Below, piece after piece: positions 53,659-63,058 of a stretch of DNA of 64,000 nt. Numbering within the stretch: position 1 is the stretch's first letter; each line of letters begins with the position of its first letter. The DNA is from Maritimibacter sp. REDSEA-S28_B5 (GTDB lineage: Bacteria; Pseudomonadota; Alphaproteobacteria; Rhodobacterales; Rhodobacteraceae), in contig LUOO01000003.1 of NCBI GenBank assembly GCA_001626765.1, positions 62,001-126,000 on the forward strand. Direction: 5' to 3'. The notes beneath the pieces were generated by a model. It made no database searches, was not told the DNA's origin, and saw only the letters and a list, made by a program, of their open reading frames with translations. The translations under genes and the position numbers were made by a program.

Positions 53659-54909
53659 ATGGACGGTGTGAGCGAGACGCAAGTGAGGCGCGATGTGCGT
53701 CGGCGCCGGGTGTTCTATATCCCCGGCTATGATCCGATCCATCCGCGGCGCTATCGCGAGTTGTATCGGACCGAGGGCGCCGCGCAGGCGGGGATTTCCG
53801 GCTATGAGTTGCGGCTTGTCGGACGGCAGGGTGGCGGCACCTATGGCTGGACGGTGAACGGAGAGATCGAGGGATATGCGACCGAGGCAGAAATCGACGT
53901 GCTCGTGTGGTCCGACATCGTGCGGGACTCGATGGACCTGAACATCGCGCAGACCTATCTGCTCATGGCAAGGACCGCGTGGACCTATATCGCGAGCGGG
54001 GCGCTCTGGCGGCTTATGCGGCTTCGCAAGGGGCCGGTGATGGCCGCGCTTTATCCGGTCGGGATGCTTATCCTGCAAGCTGTCGTCGCCGGGCTGATCG
54101 GCTGGCTTCTGGGTGCGCTTTGGGCGTGGCCCGCGCGGGCGCTGATCGCGCCTTGGGCGGGCGTCGTAATGTTCTGGGGGCTGTTCGCCTTTGCCGTCGT
54201 CTATCTCCTGCGGCTTTTCAAACGCTATGACAACAAGCTCTTCGTCTACTACCTCATGCACGACTACGCCTATTCAGCGCGGTCCAAGGGGGCCAATCCG
54301 CCGGAGCTCGAGGCGCGGATGGCGGTCTTTGCCGACCGGATCGCCGAGGCGCTCGAGAGCGATGTGGACGAGGTGCTGGTGGTGGGCCATTCTTCGGGCG
54401 CGCATCTGGGGGTGTCGATCCTCGCCAATTTGATGCGGGCCGGGCGGCTGCCAGAGATGGGGCCAGCAATTGGGTTCCTCACGCTCGGTCAGGTGGTGCC
54501 GATGGTGAGCTTCCTGCCCGAGGCGACGCGGCTCAGGCGCGACCTGCACGACCTGTCCACCTGCGACCGGATCTTCTGGCTGGACGTGACGGCGCCGGGG
54601 GATGGCTGCGCCTTTGCGCTGTGTGACCCCGTGGCGGTGTCCGGGGTCGCGCCCGAGGGGCAGCTCTGGCCGCGGGTCATCTCGGCCGCCTTCACCCAGA
54701 CGCTGTCGCCCGAACGCTGGCGCGAGTTGCGCTGGCGGTTCTTCCGGCTGCATTTCCAGTATCTCTGCGCCTTCGACCGGCCCGGAGACTATGACTATTT
54801 CCGGATCACGGCGGGACCCAAGAGCCTAGCCGCGCGATACGAGGATCGCGCGCCGTCCAAGAGCCTGATCGCCATGCCCGTCAACAGGTTCACGAGTAGG
54901 GCGCCATGA
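53659..54909 (+). CDS. membrane protein with alpha/beta-hydrolase-like serine motif, coupled to P450
   Basis: Not recognised as a named family. 416 residues from ATG 53659. It starts 'RRRRVFYIPGYDPIHPRRY', has two membrane helices in the middle (about 130-185, 'VGMLILQAVVAGLIGWLLGA' and 'VVMFWGLFAFAVVYLLRLF') and then 'VDEVLVVGHSSGAHLGVSIL', a GxSxG nucleophile elbow typical of lipases and esterases. A late His is in 'RLHFQYLCAFDRPGDYDYF'. Its stop overlaps the P450 start (ATGA), so the two are made together. A membrane lipid or ester substrate is inferred. Confidence 0.7.
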   Translation: MDGVSETQVRRDVRRRRVFYIPGYDPIHPRRYRELYRTEGAAQAGISGYELRLVGRQGGGTYGWTVNGEIEGYATEAEIDVLVWSDIVRDSMDLNIAQTYLLMARTAWTYIASGALWRLMRLRKGPVMAALYPVGMLILQAVVAGLIGWLLGALWAWPARALIAPWAGVVMFWGLFAFAVVYLLRLFKRYDNKLFVYYLMHDYAYSARSKGANPPELEARMAVFADRIAEALESDVDEVLVVGHSSGAHLGVSILANLMRAGRLPEMGPAIGFLTLGQVVPMVSFLPEATRLRRDLHDLSTCDRIFWLDVTAPGDGCAFALCDPVAVSGVAPEGQLWPRVISAAFTQTLSPERWRELRWRFFRLHFQYLCAFDRPGDYDYFRITAGPKSLAARYEDRAPSKSLIAMPVNRFTSRAP

Positions 54910-56264
54910 CCGCGCAACCGCCCAAACCGCTCGCGCGCCCTGGCAAGGTGTCCCTACGCGAATACGCGCGACTCTTTCGCGCCGATATCCTGTCGGCGCA
55001 GCCCGGTCACCTCTACCGCGCGTGGATGGCGGAGTTTCGCACGCCGTTCTTTCGTTCGTATCTGTGTAACGATCCGAAACTCGTCGATCTGGTGCTCAAG
55101 GAGAGACCCGACGATTTCCCGAAATCCGCTCGGATTCGCGAGGGGCTCGCGCCGCTTCTGGGCAATTCCGTCTTCGTCACCAATGGCGAGACCTGGAAGC
55201 GGCAGCGGCGGATCATCAACCCGGCGTTCGAGGGCGGGCGGCTGCGCGATACCTTCGCGGCCATGTGGGCGGCGGGCGAGGCGGCGGTGGCGCGGCTAGG
55301 ACGGGTCGCGGACGGAACGCCGGTGGAGGTGGAGTTCCACACCTCCCACGCCGCTGCCGACGTGATCTTTCGCACGCTTTTTTCTATCCCGATCGAGGAC
55401 GAGGTGGCGTCGCAGGTCTTCGACAAGTTCCGGGCGCATCAGCGGGCGCAACCGGTGCTGAACCTCGGCGCCGTGCTGCCCTTGCCACGCTGGTTTCCCC
55501 GGTTTCATTCCCGCGAGACCAAGCGCACGGCGCGCGAGATCCGGGCGCTGATCACGCGGCTCACGGCGGACCGGATGGCCGAGATCCGGGCCGGGACCGC
55601 GCCCGACGACCTCGCTACCAAGATCATGACGACGGTGGACCCGGTGACGGGAGCGGGGTTCGACACCGAGGAAATGGTGGATCAGGTCGCGATCTTTTTC
55701 CTCGCGGGGCATGAGACCTCGGCCTCGGCGCTGGCCTGGACGCTCTACCTGCTCGCCATGTTCCCCGACTGGCAGGACCGTGTGGCGGAGGAGGCTGCGG
55801 GGCTGACCAATGACTTCGGCGAAGTGGGCAGGATGCGCGTGACGCGCGATGTGTTTCGCGAATCCCTTCGGCTTTACCCGCCGGTGCCGATGATGGTGCG
55901 CGAAACGACCTGTCCCGAGCGGTTTCGCGACCGTGACGTGCCCAAGGGCGCGCAGGTGGTGTTGTCGCCCTGGCATCTCCAGCGGCATGAACGGCTGTGG
56001 GAGCGGCCCGACGACTTTGACCCCGGCCGTTTTGCGACCGAGAACGGCAAGCAATGCCTGCGCGACGCCTACATGCCATTCTCGGCGGGCCAGCGGGTCT
56101 GCACCGGGGCGGGATTCGCGATGATCGAGGGCCCATTGCTCCTCGCGATGCTGGTCAGGGCCTATCGGTTCGAGCTGGTGCCAGAGCGGCCCGCGGTGCC
56201 GGTCGCGCATCTGACGGTGCGGGGCAAGGACGGGATCTGGCTGAAGGTCACGCCCCGGGACTGA
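54906..56264 (+). CDS. cytochrome P450
   Basis: Heme-thiolate monooxygenase of 452 residues. The I-helix 'FFLAGHETSASALAW' supplies the oxygen-activating Thr, 'FRESLRLYPPVPMM' is the ExxR motif, and 'FSAGQRVCTGAGFAMIE' is the heme loop with Cys 399 as axial ligand. No N-terminal membrane anchor is seen, so it is a soluble bacterial form. Electron donors are not in the window. Substrate unknown. ATG at 54906 overlaps the upstream hydrolase-like gene by 4 bases, so the hydrolase product or substrate is a reasonable link. Confidence 0.93.
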   Translation: MTAQPPKPLARPGKVSLREYARLFRADILSAQPGHLYRAWMAEFRTPFFRSYLCNDPKLVDLVLKERPDDFPKSARIREGLAPLLGNSVFVTNGETWKRQRRIINPAFEGGRLRDTFAAMWAAGEAAVARLGRVADGTPVEVEFHTSHAAADVIFRTLFSIPIEDEVASQVFDKFRAHQRAQPVLNLGAVLPLPRWFPRFHSRETKRTAREIRALITRLTADRMAEIRAGTAPDDLATKIMTTVDPVTGAGFDTEEMVDQVAIFFLAGHETSASALAWTLYLLAMFPDWQDRVAEEAAGLTNDFGEVGRMRVTRDVFRESLRLYPPVPMMVRETTCPERFRDRDVPKGAQVVLSPWHLQRHERLWERPDDFDPGRFATENGKQCLRDAYMPFSAGQRVCTGAGFAMIEGPLLLAMLVRAYRFELVPERPAVPVAHLTVRGKDGIWLKVTPRD

Positions 56265-56278
56265 CTTTGCCACAAAAA

Positions 56279-56303
56279 GCCCGACGCATGCGCCGGGCGT
56301 TTC
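56279..56303. terminator. bidirectional terminator between P450 and iron-binding protein genes
   Basis: GCCCG A CGC / GCG C CGGGC hairpin (56279-56298) with AAAAA on the left (U-run for the minus strand) and GTTTC on the right. Confidence 0.75.
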
Positions 56304-56321
56304 TGTCGCTTGTTCAGTGTC

Positions 56322-57323
56322 TTAGCTGTCGAAGTCGACTTCCTGCATGAGGCGCAGCGCGGCGGGGCGGGCGGCTGCCAGTTCCGGCAGGCTCAGATCG
56401 TCCGGCGTAAAGCTGCCCCAGGATTGCACAAGGTCCGAGGCGGGCACGTTGGCATCCACCGGGTATTCGCTCACCGCCTCGGCATAGATCGCCTGAGCTT
56501 CGTCGGAGGCGAGGAATTCCATGAAGGCGAGTGCGTCGTCACGGTTCGGCGCAGCCTTGGTCATCGCGACGCCCGAGACGTTCACATGGGTGCCGCCGTC
56601 CTCGAAGGTCGGGAAGACGATGCGCACGGAATTGGCCCATTCGGTCTGCTCGGCGTCGGCCAGCATCTCGCCCATGTAATAGGTGTTGCCGAGCGAGATG
56701 TCGCATTCGCCCGCCCAGATGGATTTCACCTGCGCGCGGTCGTTGCCCTGCGGTTTCATGGCGAGGTTGGCCTTGAGCCCCTCGAGCCATTCCTTTGTGT
56801 ATTCCTCGCCGTGGTGCACGACCATCGCGGCGGCGAGCGCCACGTTGTAGGGGTGGGTGCCCGAACGGGTGCAGATGCGGCCCTGCCATTTCGGGTCGGT
56901 CAGGTCCTCATAGGTAGTAATTTCGCCGTCGGCCACGCGGTCCTTCGAGGCATAGACGATCCGCGCGCGGGTGGTCAGGGCGAACCACTGGTCATCGGTC
57001 GCGCGCAGGTTCTCAGGGATCTGTTCCTTGAGCACGGCGCTGTCCACGGGCTGAGTCACGCCCGCATCCACCAGTTCGACAAGCCGCGAAATGTCGGTGG
57101 TCAGAACCACGTCCGCCGGCGAACGATCGCCTTCAGCCTGGAGGCGCTCGACCATCCCTGTGTTGAGAAAGGCCACGTTCACAGCGGTCCCGGTCTTTTC
57201 CGTGAAAGCGTCGACCAGCGGCTGGATCAGCTCGGGCTGGCGATAGGAATAGACGTTCACATCGGCGAAAGCGGGAAGTGCCGTGGCGACGAGAGCAGTC
57301 GCGGCGACGGTGGTGCGAAGCAT
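56322..57323 (-). CDS. Fe(3+) ABC transporter periplasmic binding protein (FbpA/FutA-like)
   Basis: Periplasmic ferric-iron binding protein of 333 residues with signal peptide ('TVAATALVATALPAFA') and 'VNVYSYRQPELIQPLVDAF' as the family start. 'GNTYYMGEML' contains the adjacent tyrosines that bind Fe(III) in FbpA-type proteins. The permease and ATPase are not next to it, so it is an orphan or they are elsewhere. Transcription probably starts at the TTGACC/TTTAAA promoter at 57353-57381, which contains a palindrome fitting iron control. Confidence 0.92.
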   Translation of the reverse strand: MLRTTVAATALVATALPAFADVNVYSYRQPELIQPLVDAFTEKTGTAVNVAFLNTGMVERLQAEGDRSPADVVLTTDISRLVELVDAGVTQPVDSAVLKEQIPENLRATDDQWFALTTRARIVYASKDRVADGEITTYEDLTDPKWQGRICTRSGTHPYNVALAAAMVVHHGEEYTKEWLEGLKANLAMKPQGNDRAQVKSIWAGECDISLGNTYYMGEMLADAEQTEWANSVRIVFPTFEDGGTHVNVSGVAMTKAAPNRDDALAFMEFLASDEAQAIYAEAVSEYPVDANVPASDLVQSWGSFTPDDLSLPELAAARPAALRLMQEVDFDS

Positions 57324-57352
57324 TGTGGTCCTCCGAATTGCGTTCGGGAGGG

Positions 57353-57381
57353 TTTAAATCCGACAAATTTGGTCAGGTCAA
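57353..57381 (-). promoter_or_regulatory. promoter with operator-like palindrome (iron-responsive candidate)
   Basis: On the minus strand TTGACC (57376-57381), 17 bases, TTTAAA (57353-57358). The spacer contains GACCAAATTTGTC (57362-57374), nearly symmetrical around AAATTT. A repressor bound here would block polymerase. Position before an iron-uptake gene suggests an iron or Fe-S regulator, but the binding protein is not proven. Confidence 0.6.
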
Positions 57382-57393
57382 TACCTGGCCGGG

Positions 57394-58242
57394 TTACTCG
57401 GATTTGGTCGAGGCGGCTTTGGCAGCTTTCTCGTCCGCTTTGACCGCGTCCCAAAGCGCGTCCATTTCGGCGAGGTCGCTGTCCTCGGGCGCTTTGCCCA
57501 TCGCCGCAAGTCGTGCCTCTATTCCTTTGAACCGTCGCGTGAATTTCGCATTCGCGCCGCGAAGCGCCGCCTCTGGGTCGATGTCCAGATGGCGGGCAAC
57601 ATTGGCCATGACGAAAAGGAGATCGCCGAATTCCTCGGTCAAATCCTCGTGGGTCAGATGGTCGCGGGCCTCGACCACTTCGCGGGTCTCCTCGGCCACC
57701 TTGTCGAGCACCGGGCCAAGGTCGGGCCAATCGAACCCGACACGCGCCGCGCGTTTCTGGAGCTTCACTGCCCGAAGGAGCGCGGGGAGGCCCAGAGCCA
57801 CATCGTCAAGCACACCGGTCGCGGCCTTGGCTGCGCGCTCGGCCGCCTTTATCGTTTCCCAATCCTTCGTCTGTTGCTCGGCGGACTTGTCCCGACTTTC
57901 CTCGCCAAAGACATGCGGATGGCGCGCCACCATCTTGTCCGACATCTGGTTGGCCACGTCGTGAAAGGAAAACAGCCCCCGTTCCTCGGCCATCTGGGCG
58001 TGAAAGACCGACTGGAACAGCAAATCGCCCAACTCGCCTTTCAGCTCGCCCCATGCCTCGCGCTCGATCGCGTCGGCAACCTCATAGGCCTCTTCGATTG
58101 TGTAGGGCGCGATGGTGGCGAAGTCCTGTTCGATGTCCCAGGGGCAGCCGGTCTCGGGATCGCGCAGGCGGCGCATGATCTCGAGCAGCCGGGGCAGCCC
58201 GCCATCGGGGTCGAAAACAATGTCGTTGGAACGGTCGCGCAT
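57394..58242 (-). CDS. mazG: nucleoside triphosphate pyrophosphohydrolase MazG
   Basis: Hydrolyses (d)NTPs to monophosphates, house-cleaning damaged nucleotides. At 282 residues it has two MazG halves: 'RDPETGCPWDIEQDFATIAP' and 'YTIEEAYEVADAI...GELGDLLFQSVFHAQ' with the EExxE/ExxD metal motifs, and a second 'LTEEFGDLLFVMANVARHL'. ATG at 58242 is preceded by 'gacaggaggcccc', a strong site. Orphan of any toxin-antitoxin pair; divergent from the agmatinase-family gene. Confidence 0.93.
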   Translation of the reverse strand: MRDRSNDIVFDPDGGLPRLLEIMRRLRDPETGCPWDIEQDFATIAPYTIEEAYEVADAIEREAWGELKGELGDLLFQSVFHAQMAEERGLFSFHDVANQMSDKMVARHPHVFGEESRDKSAEQQTKDWETIKAAERAAKAATGVLDDVALGLPALLRAVKLQKRAARVGFDWPDLGPVLDKVAEETREVVEARDHLTHEDLTEEFGDLLFVMANVARHLDIDPEAALRGANAKFTRRFKGIEARLAAMGKAPEDSDLAEMDALWDAVKADEKAAKAASTKSE

Positions 58243-58359
58243 GGGGGCCTCCTGTCGCGGTCAGAGGTAGCAGCCAAGCCGACGCTGCGCCACCGCTTGC
58301 GGGCCTTCGGGCGCGCTGGCAGGGTGAAGCTGCGTGAGACTGCCCATAAGGAGACGGAA

Positions 58360-59319
58360 ATGGCGCTCGAGGATGCCAAGAATGAAATCGACGCGGCCTT
58401 TACCAAGGAAAGCCTGAAGGGGCCGGGGTTCGAGAATACCTTTTCGGGCGCCACGAGTTTCCTGCGGCGGCGCTACCGCAAGGATCTGAGCGCGGCGGAT
58501 GTGGCGGTGACGGGCATCCCCTTTGATCAGGCGGTGACGAACCGGCCCGGCACCCGGCTTGGTCCCCGCGCGATCCGCGAGGCATCGGCGCTCCAGTCCC
58601 CCGATGCGCCCTATGGCTGGGGCTTCGACGTGATGAGCGCATTTGCCATCGTCGATCACGGCGACATGCCCTTTGACTACGCCCAGCCGTCGGAGGTGCC
58701 GAAACGGATCGAAAAGCACATCGCCAATATCCTCGCGCAGGATTGCGCAGCGGTTACGCTGGGCGGCGATCACTCGATCACGCTCCCGATCCTCAGGGCG
58801 CATGTGGCGAAACATGGCCGCCTCGCGCTCATCCAGTTCGACGCCCATACGGACAGCTGGGTGGACGATGACCCGAACCGCGTGGATCACGGCACCTTCG
58901 TCTACAAGGCGGTGAAGGAGGGGCTGATCGACGTCAAACACTCCGTCCAGATCGGGATTCGCACGACCAACGACGACCCGCTCGGCATCACGATCATCGA
59001 CGCGCCCGAGGTGCACCGGATCGGGGTCGAGGCGACCGTGGCCCGTATCCGCGAGGTGGTGGGGGATGCGCAGGCATACCTGACCTTCGACATCGACGCG
59101 CTCGACCCGGCCTATGCGCCGGGCACGGGGACGCCGGTCTGGGGTGGTCTCACCTCGGCGCAGGCGGCGGCGATCCTGCGCGGGATGGCCGGGATCGACG
59201 TGGTCGGCGGCGACGTGGTCGAGGTCTCGCCGCCCTTCGACACGACGGGCGCGACGGCAGTTGCTGCGGCTCATGTGGCGACCGAGATTCTCTGTCTCTG
59301 GGGTTTTACCCGGCGCTAG
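58360..59319 (+). CDS. speB: agmatinase / ureohydrolase family protein
   Basis: Mn-dependent ureohydrolase of 319 residues, probably agmatine to putrescine and urea, though guanidinobutyrase or another guanidino substrate is possible. Metal motifs are complete: 'TLGGDHSITLPIL', 'LIQFDAHTDSW' and 'YLTFDIDALDPAYAPGTGTP'. ATG at 58360 follows 'cataaggagacgga', a clear site. A long open frame upstream is antisense to mazG and not part of the gene. DUF1499 follows after 46 bases. Confidence 0.88.
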   Translation: MALEDAKNEIDAAFTKESLKGPGFENTFSGATSFLRRRYRKDLSAADVAVTGIPFDQAVTNRPGTRLGPRAIREASALQSPDAPYGWGFDVMSAFAIVDHGDMPFDYAQPSEVPKRIEKHIANILAQDCAAVTLGGDHSITLPILRAHVAKHGRLALIQFDAHTDSWVDDDPNRVDHGTFVYKAVKEGLIDVKHSVQIGIRTTNDDPLGITIIDAPEVHRIGVEATVARIREVVGDAQAYLTFDIDALDPAYAPGTGTPVWGGLTSAQAAAILRGMAGIDVVGGDVVEVSPPFDTTGATAVAAAHVATEILCLWGFTRR

Positions 59320-59365
59320 CCGCGCGGTCTTCCGCAACCCTCACGTCCAATACAAGGAGCCTGTC

Positions 59366-59776
59366 ATGGCACTTCGCATCATACTGGGCCTCGTCCTGCT
59401 TCTGGTCATCGCGGGGGTCTGGGTGCGGCTCGCGCCCTTGCCGCAGGGGCGCCTGACCGCGAAGCCGGGGCCGGCCTACAAGCTGACCGGCGGGATCAAG
59501 CTGGTCGTGCCGCTCGCCGATCTGCCCGAGGACGCGTTGGACAAACTCATCGCCATCGCCGCCGCCACGCCGCGGACGGAACGGCTGGGCGAGGGGACGG
59601 ACCCGGCGGCCTTTGTCACCCGGTCAAAGCTCTGGGCCTTTCCAGACATCGCGACCCTCTGGGTGGCGGACGGCAACCTGCACGTCTATTCACACCTTGT
59701 TTTCGGCAAGGGAGATATGGGCGTGAACGCCGCCAAGGTCTCCCGTTGGATGGAGACGCTCGAGGCGGGCGCGTGA
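59366..59776 (+). CDS. DUF1499 family protein
   Basis: Protein of 136 residues with an N-terminal membrane helix or signal anchor ('IILGLVLLLVIAGVWVRLAP') and a soluble DUF1499 domain: 'ATPRTERLGEG', 'FVTRSKLWAFPDIATLWV' and 'LHVYSHLVFGKGDMGVNAAKV' are family-like. Role unknown. ATG at 59366 follows 'tacaaggagcctgtc'. It is 46 bases after the agmatinase-family gene and convergent with a small Cys-rich protein gene that overlaps its end. Confidence 0.82.
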   Translation: MALRIILGLVLLLVIAGVWVRLAPLPQGRLTAKPGPAYKLTGGIKLVVPLADLPEDALDKLIAIAAATPRTERLGEGTDPAAFVTRSKLWAFPDIATLWVADGNLHVYSHLVFGKGDMGVNAAKVSRWMETLEAGA

Positions 59777-60010
59777 GGACAGCGTGCAGGTCTCGCCGGT
59801 CGGTCGCCACATGGGGACGTTCTGGCTCATCTCGCAGCGTGCCATGTAGCTGCGATTGTCGACGGTGAGGCAGACCGACATTCCCATCTCGACCCGCGCG
59901 CCAGTGCGGTCGGTGCAGTAGCAGTCGGGATCGGCACGGGCAGGGCCCGACAATACGGGCAGGACCGCTGCCAGTGCCAAGCCGACGAAAGGGGCGGCTT
60001 GCACGGTCAT
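59690..60010 (-). CDS. small secreted Cys-rich protein
   Basis: Exported protein of up to 106 residues: a signal peptide ('FVGLALAAVLPVLSGPARA') then a compact Cys-rich part, 'DPDCYCTDRTGARVEMGMSV' and 'CEMSQNVPMWRPTGETC', five cysteines in all. The Cys-rich core ends about residue 77, where I recall relatives ending. The extra ~30 residues overlap the DUF1499 gene by 87 bases in antisense, so the true end may be earlier or a frameshift may have lost the stop. Function unknown. Confidence 0.68.
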   Translation of the reverse strand: MTVQAAPFVGLALAAVLPVLSGPARADPDCYCTDRTGARVEMGMSVCLTVDNRSYMARCEMSQNVPMWRPTGETCTLSSRARLERLHPTGDLGGVHAHISLAENKV

Positions 60011-60087
60011 GTCAGGATGCTAGCACGGCCTCGCCCATTCCCCTAATCCAACTTGACCCGCCCCGATTATAGGGTAACGAAGCCCCC

Positions 60088-61143
60088 ATGGTGCCCTTGG
60101 ACAAACTCGACGCGATCACGCAACGCTTTCAATATCTGGAGGCGAAAATGTCGGCTGGCCTCTCTGGCGAAGAGATCGCCAAAGTGGGTCGCGAATACGC
60201 AAATCTGAAACCCGTGGTCGAGGAAATCGCGGCATTTCGCCAGCTGCTGTCGGACATCGACGAGGCCGAAGCGATGCTCGCGGATCCCGAGATGCGGGCG
60301 CTGGCGGAAGAGGAATTGCCGGCCCTGCGCGACCGGTTGCCCGAGATGGAACAGGCGATGCGCGTCGCGCTTCTACCGCGTGACGAGGCCGACGCGCGTC
60401 CGGCGATGATCGAGATCCGGCCCGGCACCGGCGGCGACGAGGCGTCGCTCTTCGCGGGCGACCTTCTGCGCATGTATCAGCGCTATGCCGAGGTGAAAGG
60501 CTGGTCCTTCGACGTACTCGAACAAAGCCTGACCGAGCTTGGCGGGATCAAGGAAGTGGTCGGTCGGATCACCGGCGAGAACGTCTTTGCCCGGCTCAAG
60601 TTCGAAAGCGGCGTCCACCGGGTGCAGCGGGTGCCGGAGACCGAGAGCGGCGGGCGCATACATACCTCGGCGGCGACGGTGGCGGTGCTGCCGGAAGCCG
60701 AAGACGTGGACATCCACATCGACCCGAACGACATCCGCATCGACACGATGCGCTCGTCCGGTGCGGGCGGGCAGCATGTGAACACGACGGACTCCGCCGT
60801 GCGGATCACCCATATTCCGTCCGGGATCGTGGTCACGAGTTCCGAGAAATCCCAGCACCGCAACCGCGAGATCGCGATGCAGGTGCTCAAGACCCGGCTC
60901 TTCGATGCCGAACGCCAGAGGGTGCATGACGCGCGGGCGGCGGATCGCAAGTCGCAGGTCGGCAGCGGCGACCGGTCCGAGCGCATCCGCACCTATAACT
61001 TCCCGCAAGGGCGGATGACGGACCACCGCATCGGCCTCACGCTCTACAAGCTGGGCGAGATCCTCGGTGGCGATCTGGACGAGACCGTGGATGCGCTGAT
61101 CGAGGCTGATCAGGCCGCGAAGCTCGCCGAGATGGACGGATGA
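60088..61143 (+). CDS. prfA: peptide chain release factor 1
   Basis: Recognises UAA and UAG and triggers peptide release. At 351 residues the GGQ motif is at 227-229 in '[20 protein letters not shown]' and the '[17 protein letters not shown]' block matches the family. GGQ glutamine is the substrate of PrmC, whose gene overlaps the stop (ATGA). ATG at 60088 gives the standard N-terminus ('[20 protein letters not shown]'). Confidence 0.97.
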   Translation: MVPLDKLDAITQRFQYLEAKMSAGLSGEEIAKVGREYANLKPVVEEIAAFRQLLSDIDEAEAMLADPEMRALAEEELPALRDRLPEMEQAMRVALLPRDEADARPAMIEIRPGTGGDEASLFAGDLLRMYQRYAEVKGWSFDVLEQSLTELGGIKEVVGRITGENVFARLKFESGVHRVQRVPETESGGRIHTSAATVAVLPEAEDVDIHIDPNDIRIDTMRSSGAGGQHVNTTDSAVRITHIPSGIVVTSSEKSQHRNREIAMQVLKTRLFDAERQRVHDARAADRKSQVGSGDRSERIRTYNFPQGRMTDHRIGLTLYKLGEILGGDLDETVDALIEADQAAKLAEMDG

Positions 61144-61976
61144 CGCTGATCGAGGCGCTGCGCGCGGGCGCGGCCCGGCTCGCGGCTGCGGGGATCGAGG
61201 GGGCGCAGCGCGATGCCGACCGGCTGTTGTCCCATGTGCTGGAGGTCGAGGCGCCCATGGTGCGGCTCGGGGCGCAACACCGGATGAGCGTGGACGAGGC
61301 GCGAGCCTACGATGCGGCACTGGAACGGCGCGCGGCCTGCGAGCCTGTGTCGCGGATCATCGGCCGGCGTTTGTTTTGGGGGCGGTGGTTCGAGGTGACG
61401 CCGGATGTGCTCGATCCACGGCCAGAAACGGAACTGATCGTGGCGCTGGCGGGTGAAGGTCCGCCTCCCGTGCGGATCCTCGATCTTGGCACGGGGTCGG
61501 GAATCCTGGCCGTGACGCTGCTTGCGGAACACGCCAGGGCGACGGGGGTCGCCACGGATATCTCGGAAGGAGCGCTGGCGACGGCGGCCCGGAACGCGGC
61601 TTCGAACGGGGTCGGCTCGCGGCTCAGGTTCCATCCTTCGGACTGGTTCGCCGGGGTCGAGGGCCGTTTCGACCTGATCGTGTCGAACCCGCCCTATATC
61701 TCGGAGGAGGAGATGACCGGTTTGGCGCCCGAGGTCCTTGGCTTCGATCCCCGCCAAGCTCTGACGCCGGGGGGCGACGGGCTGGGTTCCTATCGCGAGA
61801 TCGCGGCGGGATTGTCCGCGCATCTGACGCCGGGGGGCCGGGTTCTGGTCGAGATCGGGCCTCTCCAGGGGCCGGCGGTGCGCGACATCTTCGCGCAGGC
61901 GGGGCTTGAAGGCCTGCGTATCCATGCCGACATGGATGGAAGGGACCGGGTGGTCAGCGCCCGGCTGGCCGGATAG
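61140..61976 (+). CDS. prmC: release factor glutamine methyltransferase PrmC (HemK)
   Basis: Methylates the GGQ glutamine of release factors 1 and 2. At 278 residues it has an N-terminal helical domain, SAM motif '[17 protein letters not shown]' and the catalytic '[12 protein letters not shown]' (NPPY about 183-186). ATG at 61140 overlaps the prfA stop by 4 bases, so enzyme and substrate are co-translated. Confidence 0.96.
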   Translation: MTLIEALRAGAARLAAAGIEGAQRDADRLLSHVLEVEAPMVRLGAQHRMSVDEARAYDAALERRAACEPVSRIIGRRLFWGRWFEVTPDVLDPRPETELIVALAGEGPPPVRILDLGTGSGILAVTLLAEHARATGVATDISEGALATAARNAASNGVGSRLRFHPSDWFAGVEGRFDLIVSNPPYISEEEMTGLAPEVLGFDPRQALTPGGDGLGSYREIAAGLSAHLTPGGRVLVEIGPLQGPAVRDIFAQAGLEGLRIHADMDGRDRVVSARLAG

Positions 61977-62214
61977 AACCATGGCCGTAAGGGAAAATCA
62001 GCGTTTTGATGCCAAAAAGGCGCAAAATCGCCGCTCATACCGCAAGGATAGCCAGAATCCCCTTGTCACGCGCCTATCTGCGTGTTTACTCAAGACCAGC
62101 GCCTGACGAGGGAAGTGACCTCTCGGCGCGGCAAGCCGAAAAGCCGGACCAATAGGGCGCTGCGAAGGAGCAGCGGGGTGCGGTAGCCAGATAACAGGCT
62201 GGATACAGGAACTT

Positions 62215-62913
62215 ATGAGATCTTCTAAATCACGTTCGCGCGGGAAGAATAACCGTAACCGCTCGCCCTCCAACAACATCAACCGGGTCTTTGACAGCTC
62301 CGGTCCCGAGGGCAAGGTGCGCGGAACCCCGCAGCAGATTATCGACAAATACACCCAGCTCGCGCGCGATGCCTTTCTGGGCAACGACCGCGTGGCGGGC
62401 GAAAACTTTCAGCAGCACGCCGAACACTATGTGCGGCTCTTGGCCGAGGCACAGAAGGACGCGGAGTCCAAGCGGCAGCCGCATCAGGGACAGGGCCAGA
62501 ACCAGTCGGACGAATCTGGCGACGATCAGGGTCAGAACGCGGGTCAAAGCGGCCAAAACAGCGGCCAGAACCAGTCGCGTCGGGATGGCGACAATGGTGG
62601 CCACAACGGCGGAAACAACGGGCAGGGCGATGCCAACAGCCGCCAGAACCGTGACGAGCAGCGCCGCCGCGAAAAGCAGGCCCGCCGAGAGCAGCAGGAG
62701 CTGTTCAACGATCCCGGTGCCGCACCTCAGCCCGACGTGATTGACGCGACTTCGGCCGAAGATCAGGACAGCGGGTTGGTGGAGACGCCGGAGGAAAAGC
62801 CGAAAAAGCCGCGCACGCGCAAACCGCGGGCCAAGAAGCCCGAGGCGGAGAGCCAGTCCGACGCCAAGGCTGAGGCGTCCGGGGGCAAGGAGACCCCTGA
62901 GGCGGCCGAGTGA
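62215..62913 (+). CDS. DUF4167 domain protein
   Basis: Basic protein of 232 residues. The first ~85 match DUF4167: 'RSKSRGKNNRN'-like start, 'INRVFDSSGPEGKVRGTPQQ' and 'GENFQQHAEHYVRLLAEAQ'. The rest is low complexity (Gln/Asn/Gly, then Lys/Ala/Glu). The family is conserved after prmC in alphaproteobacteria and may bind RNA or ribosomes, but no role is established to my knowledge. It starts 238 bases after prmC with its own likely promoter region. Confidence 0.88.
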   Translation: MRSSKSRSRGKNNRNRSPSNNINRVFDSSGPEGKVRGTPQQIIDKYTQLARDAFLGNDRVAGENFQQHAEHYVRLLAEAQKDAESKRQPHQGQGQNQSDESGDDQGQNAGQSGQNSGQNQSRRDGDNGGHNGGNNGQGDANSRQNRDEQRRREKQARREQQELFNDPGAAPQPDVIDATSAEDQDSGLVETPEEKPKKPRTRKPRAKKPEAESQSDAKAEASGGKETPEAAE

Positions 62914-63058
62914 GCCATCCGAGACAATTCGACATCGCGCCCCGGACCTGGTCCGGGGTCTTTGTTTTCCGGGGCCGGAAACCGTCGTCTTGCCCGTTGT
63001 CGTCGCGGGGGGGCCGCGATAAAGGCTAGGCAACGAAACGACCGAGCCCGAGGACCCC

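Noticed and set aside
54906..56264. P450 as the centre of a natural-product cluster
   Set aside because: No synthase, transporter or tailoring genes nearby; neighbours on both sides are core genes.
57394..58242. MazG as part of a toxin-antitoxin or defence module
   Set aside because: Full-length two-domain housekeeping MazG, no adjacent MazEF or defence genes.
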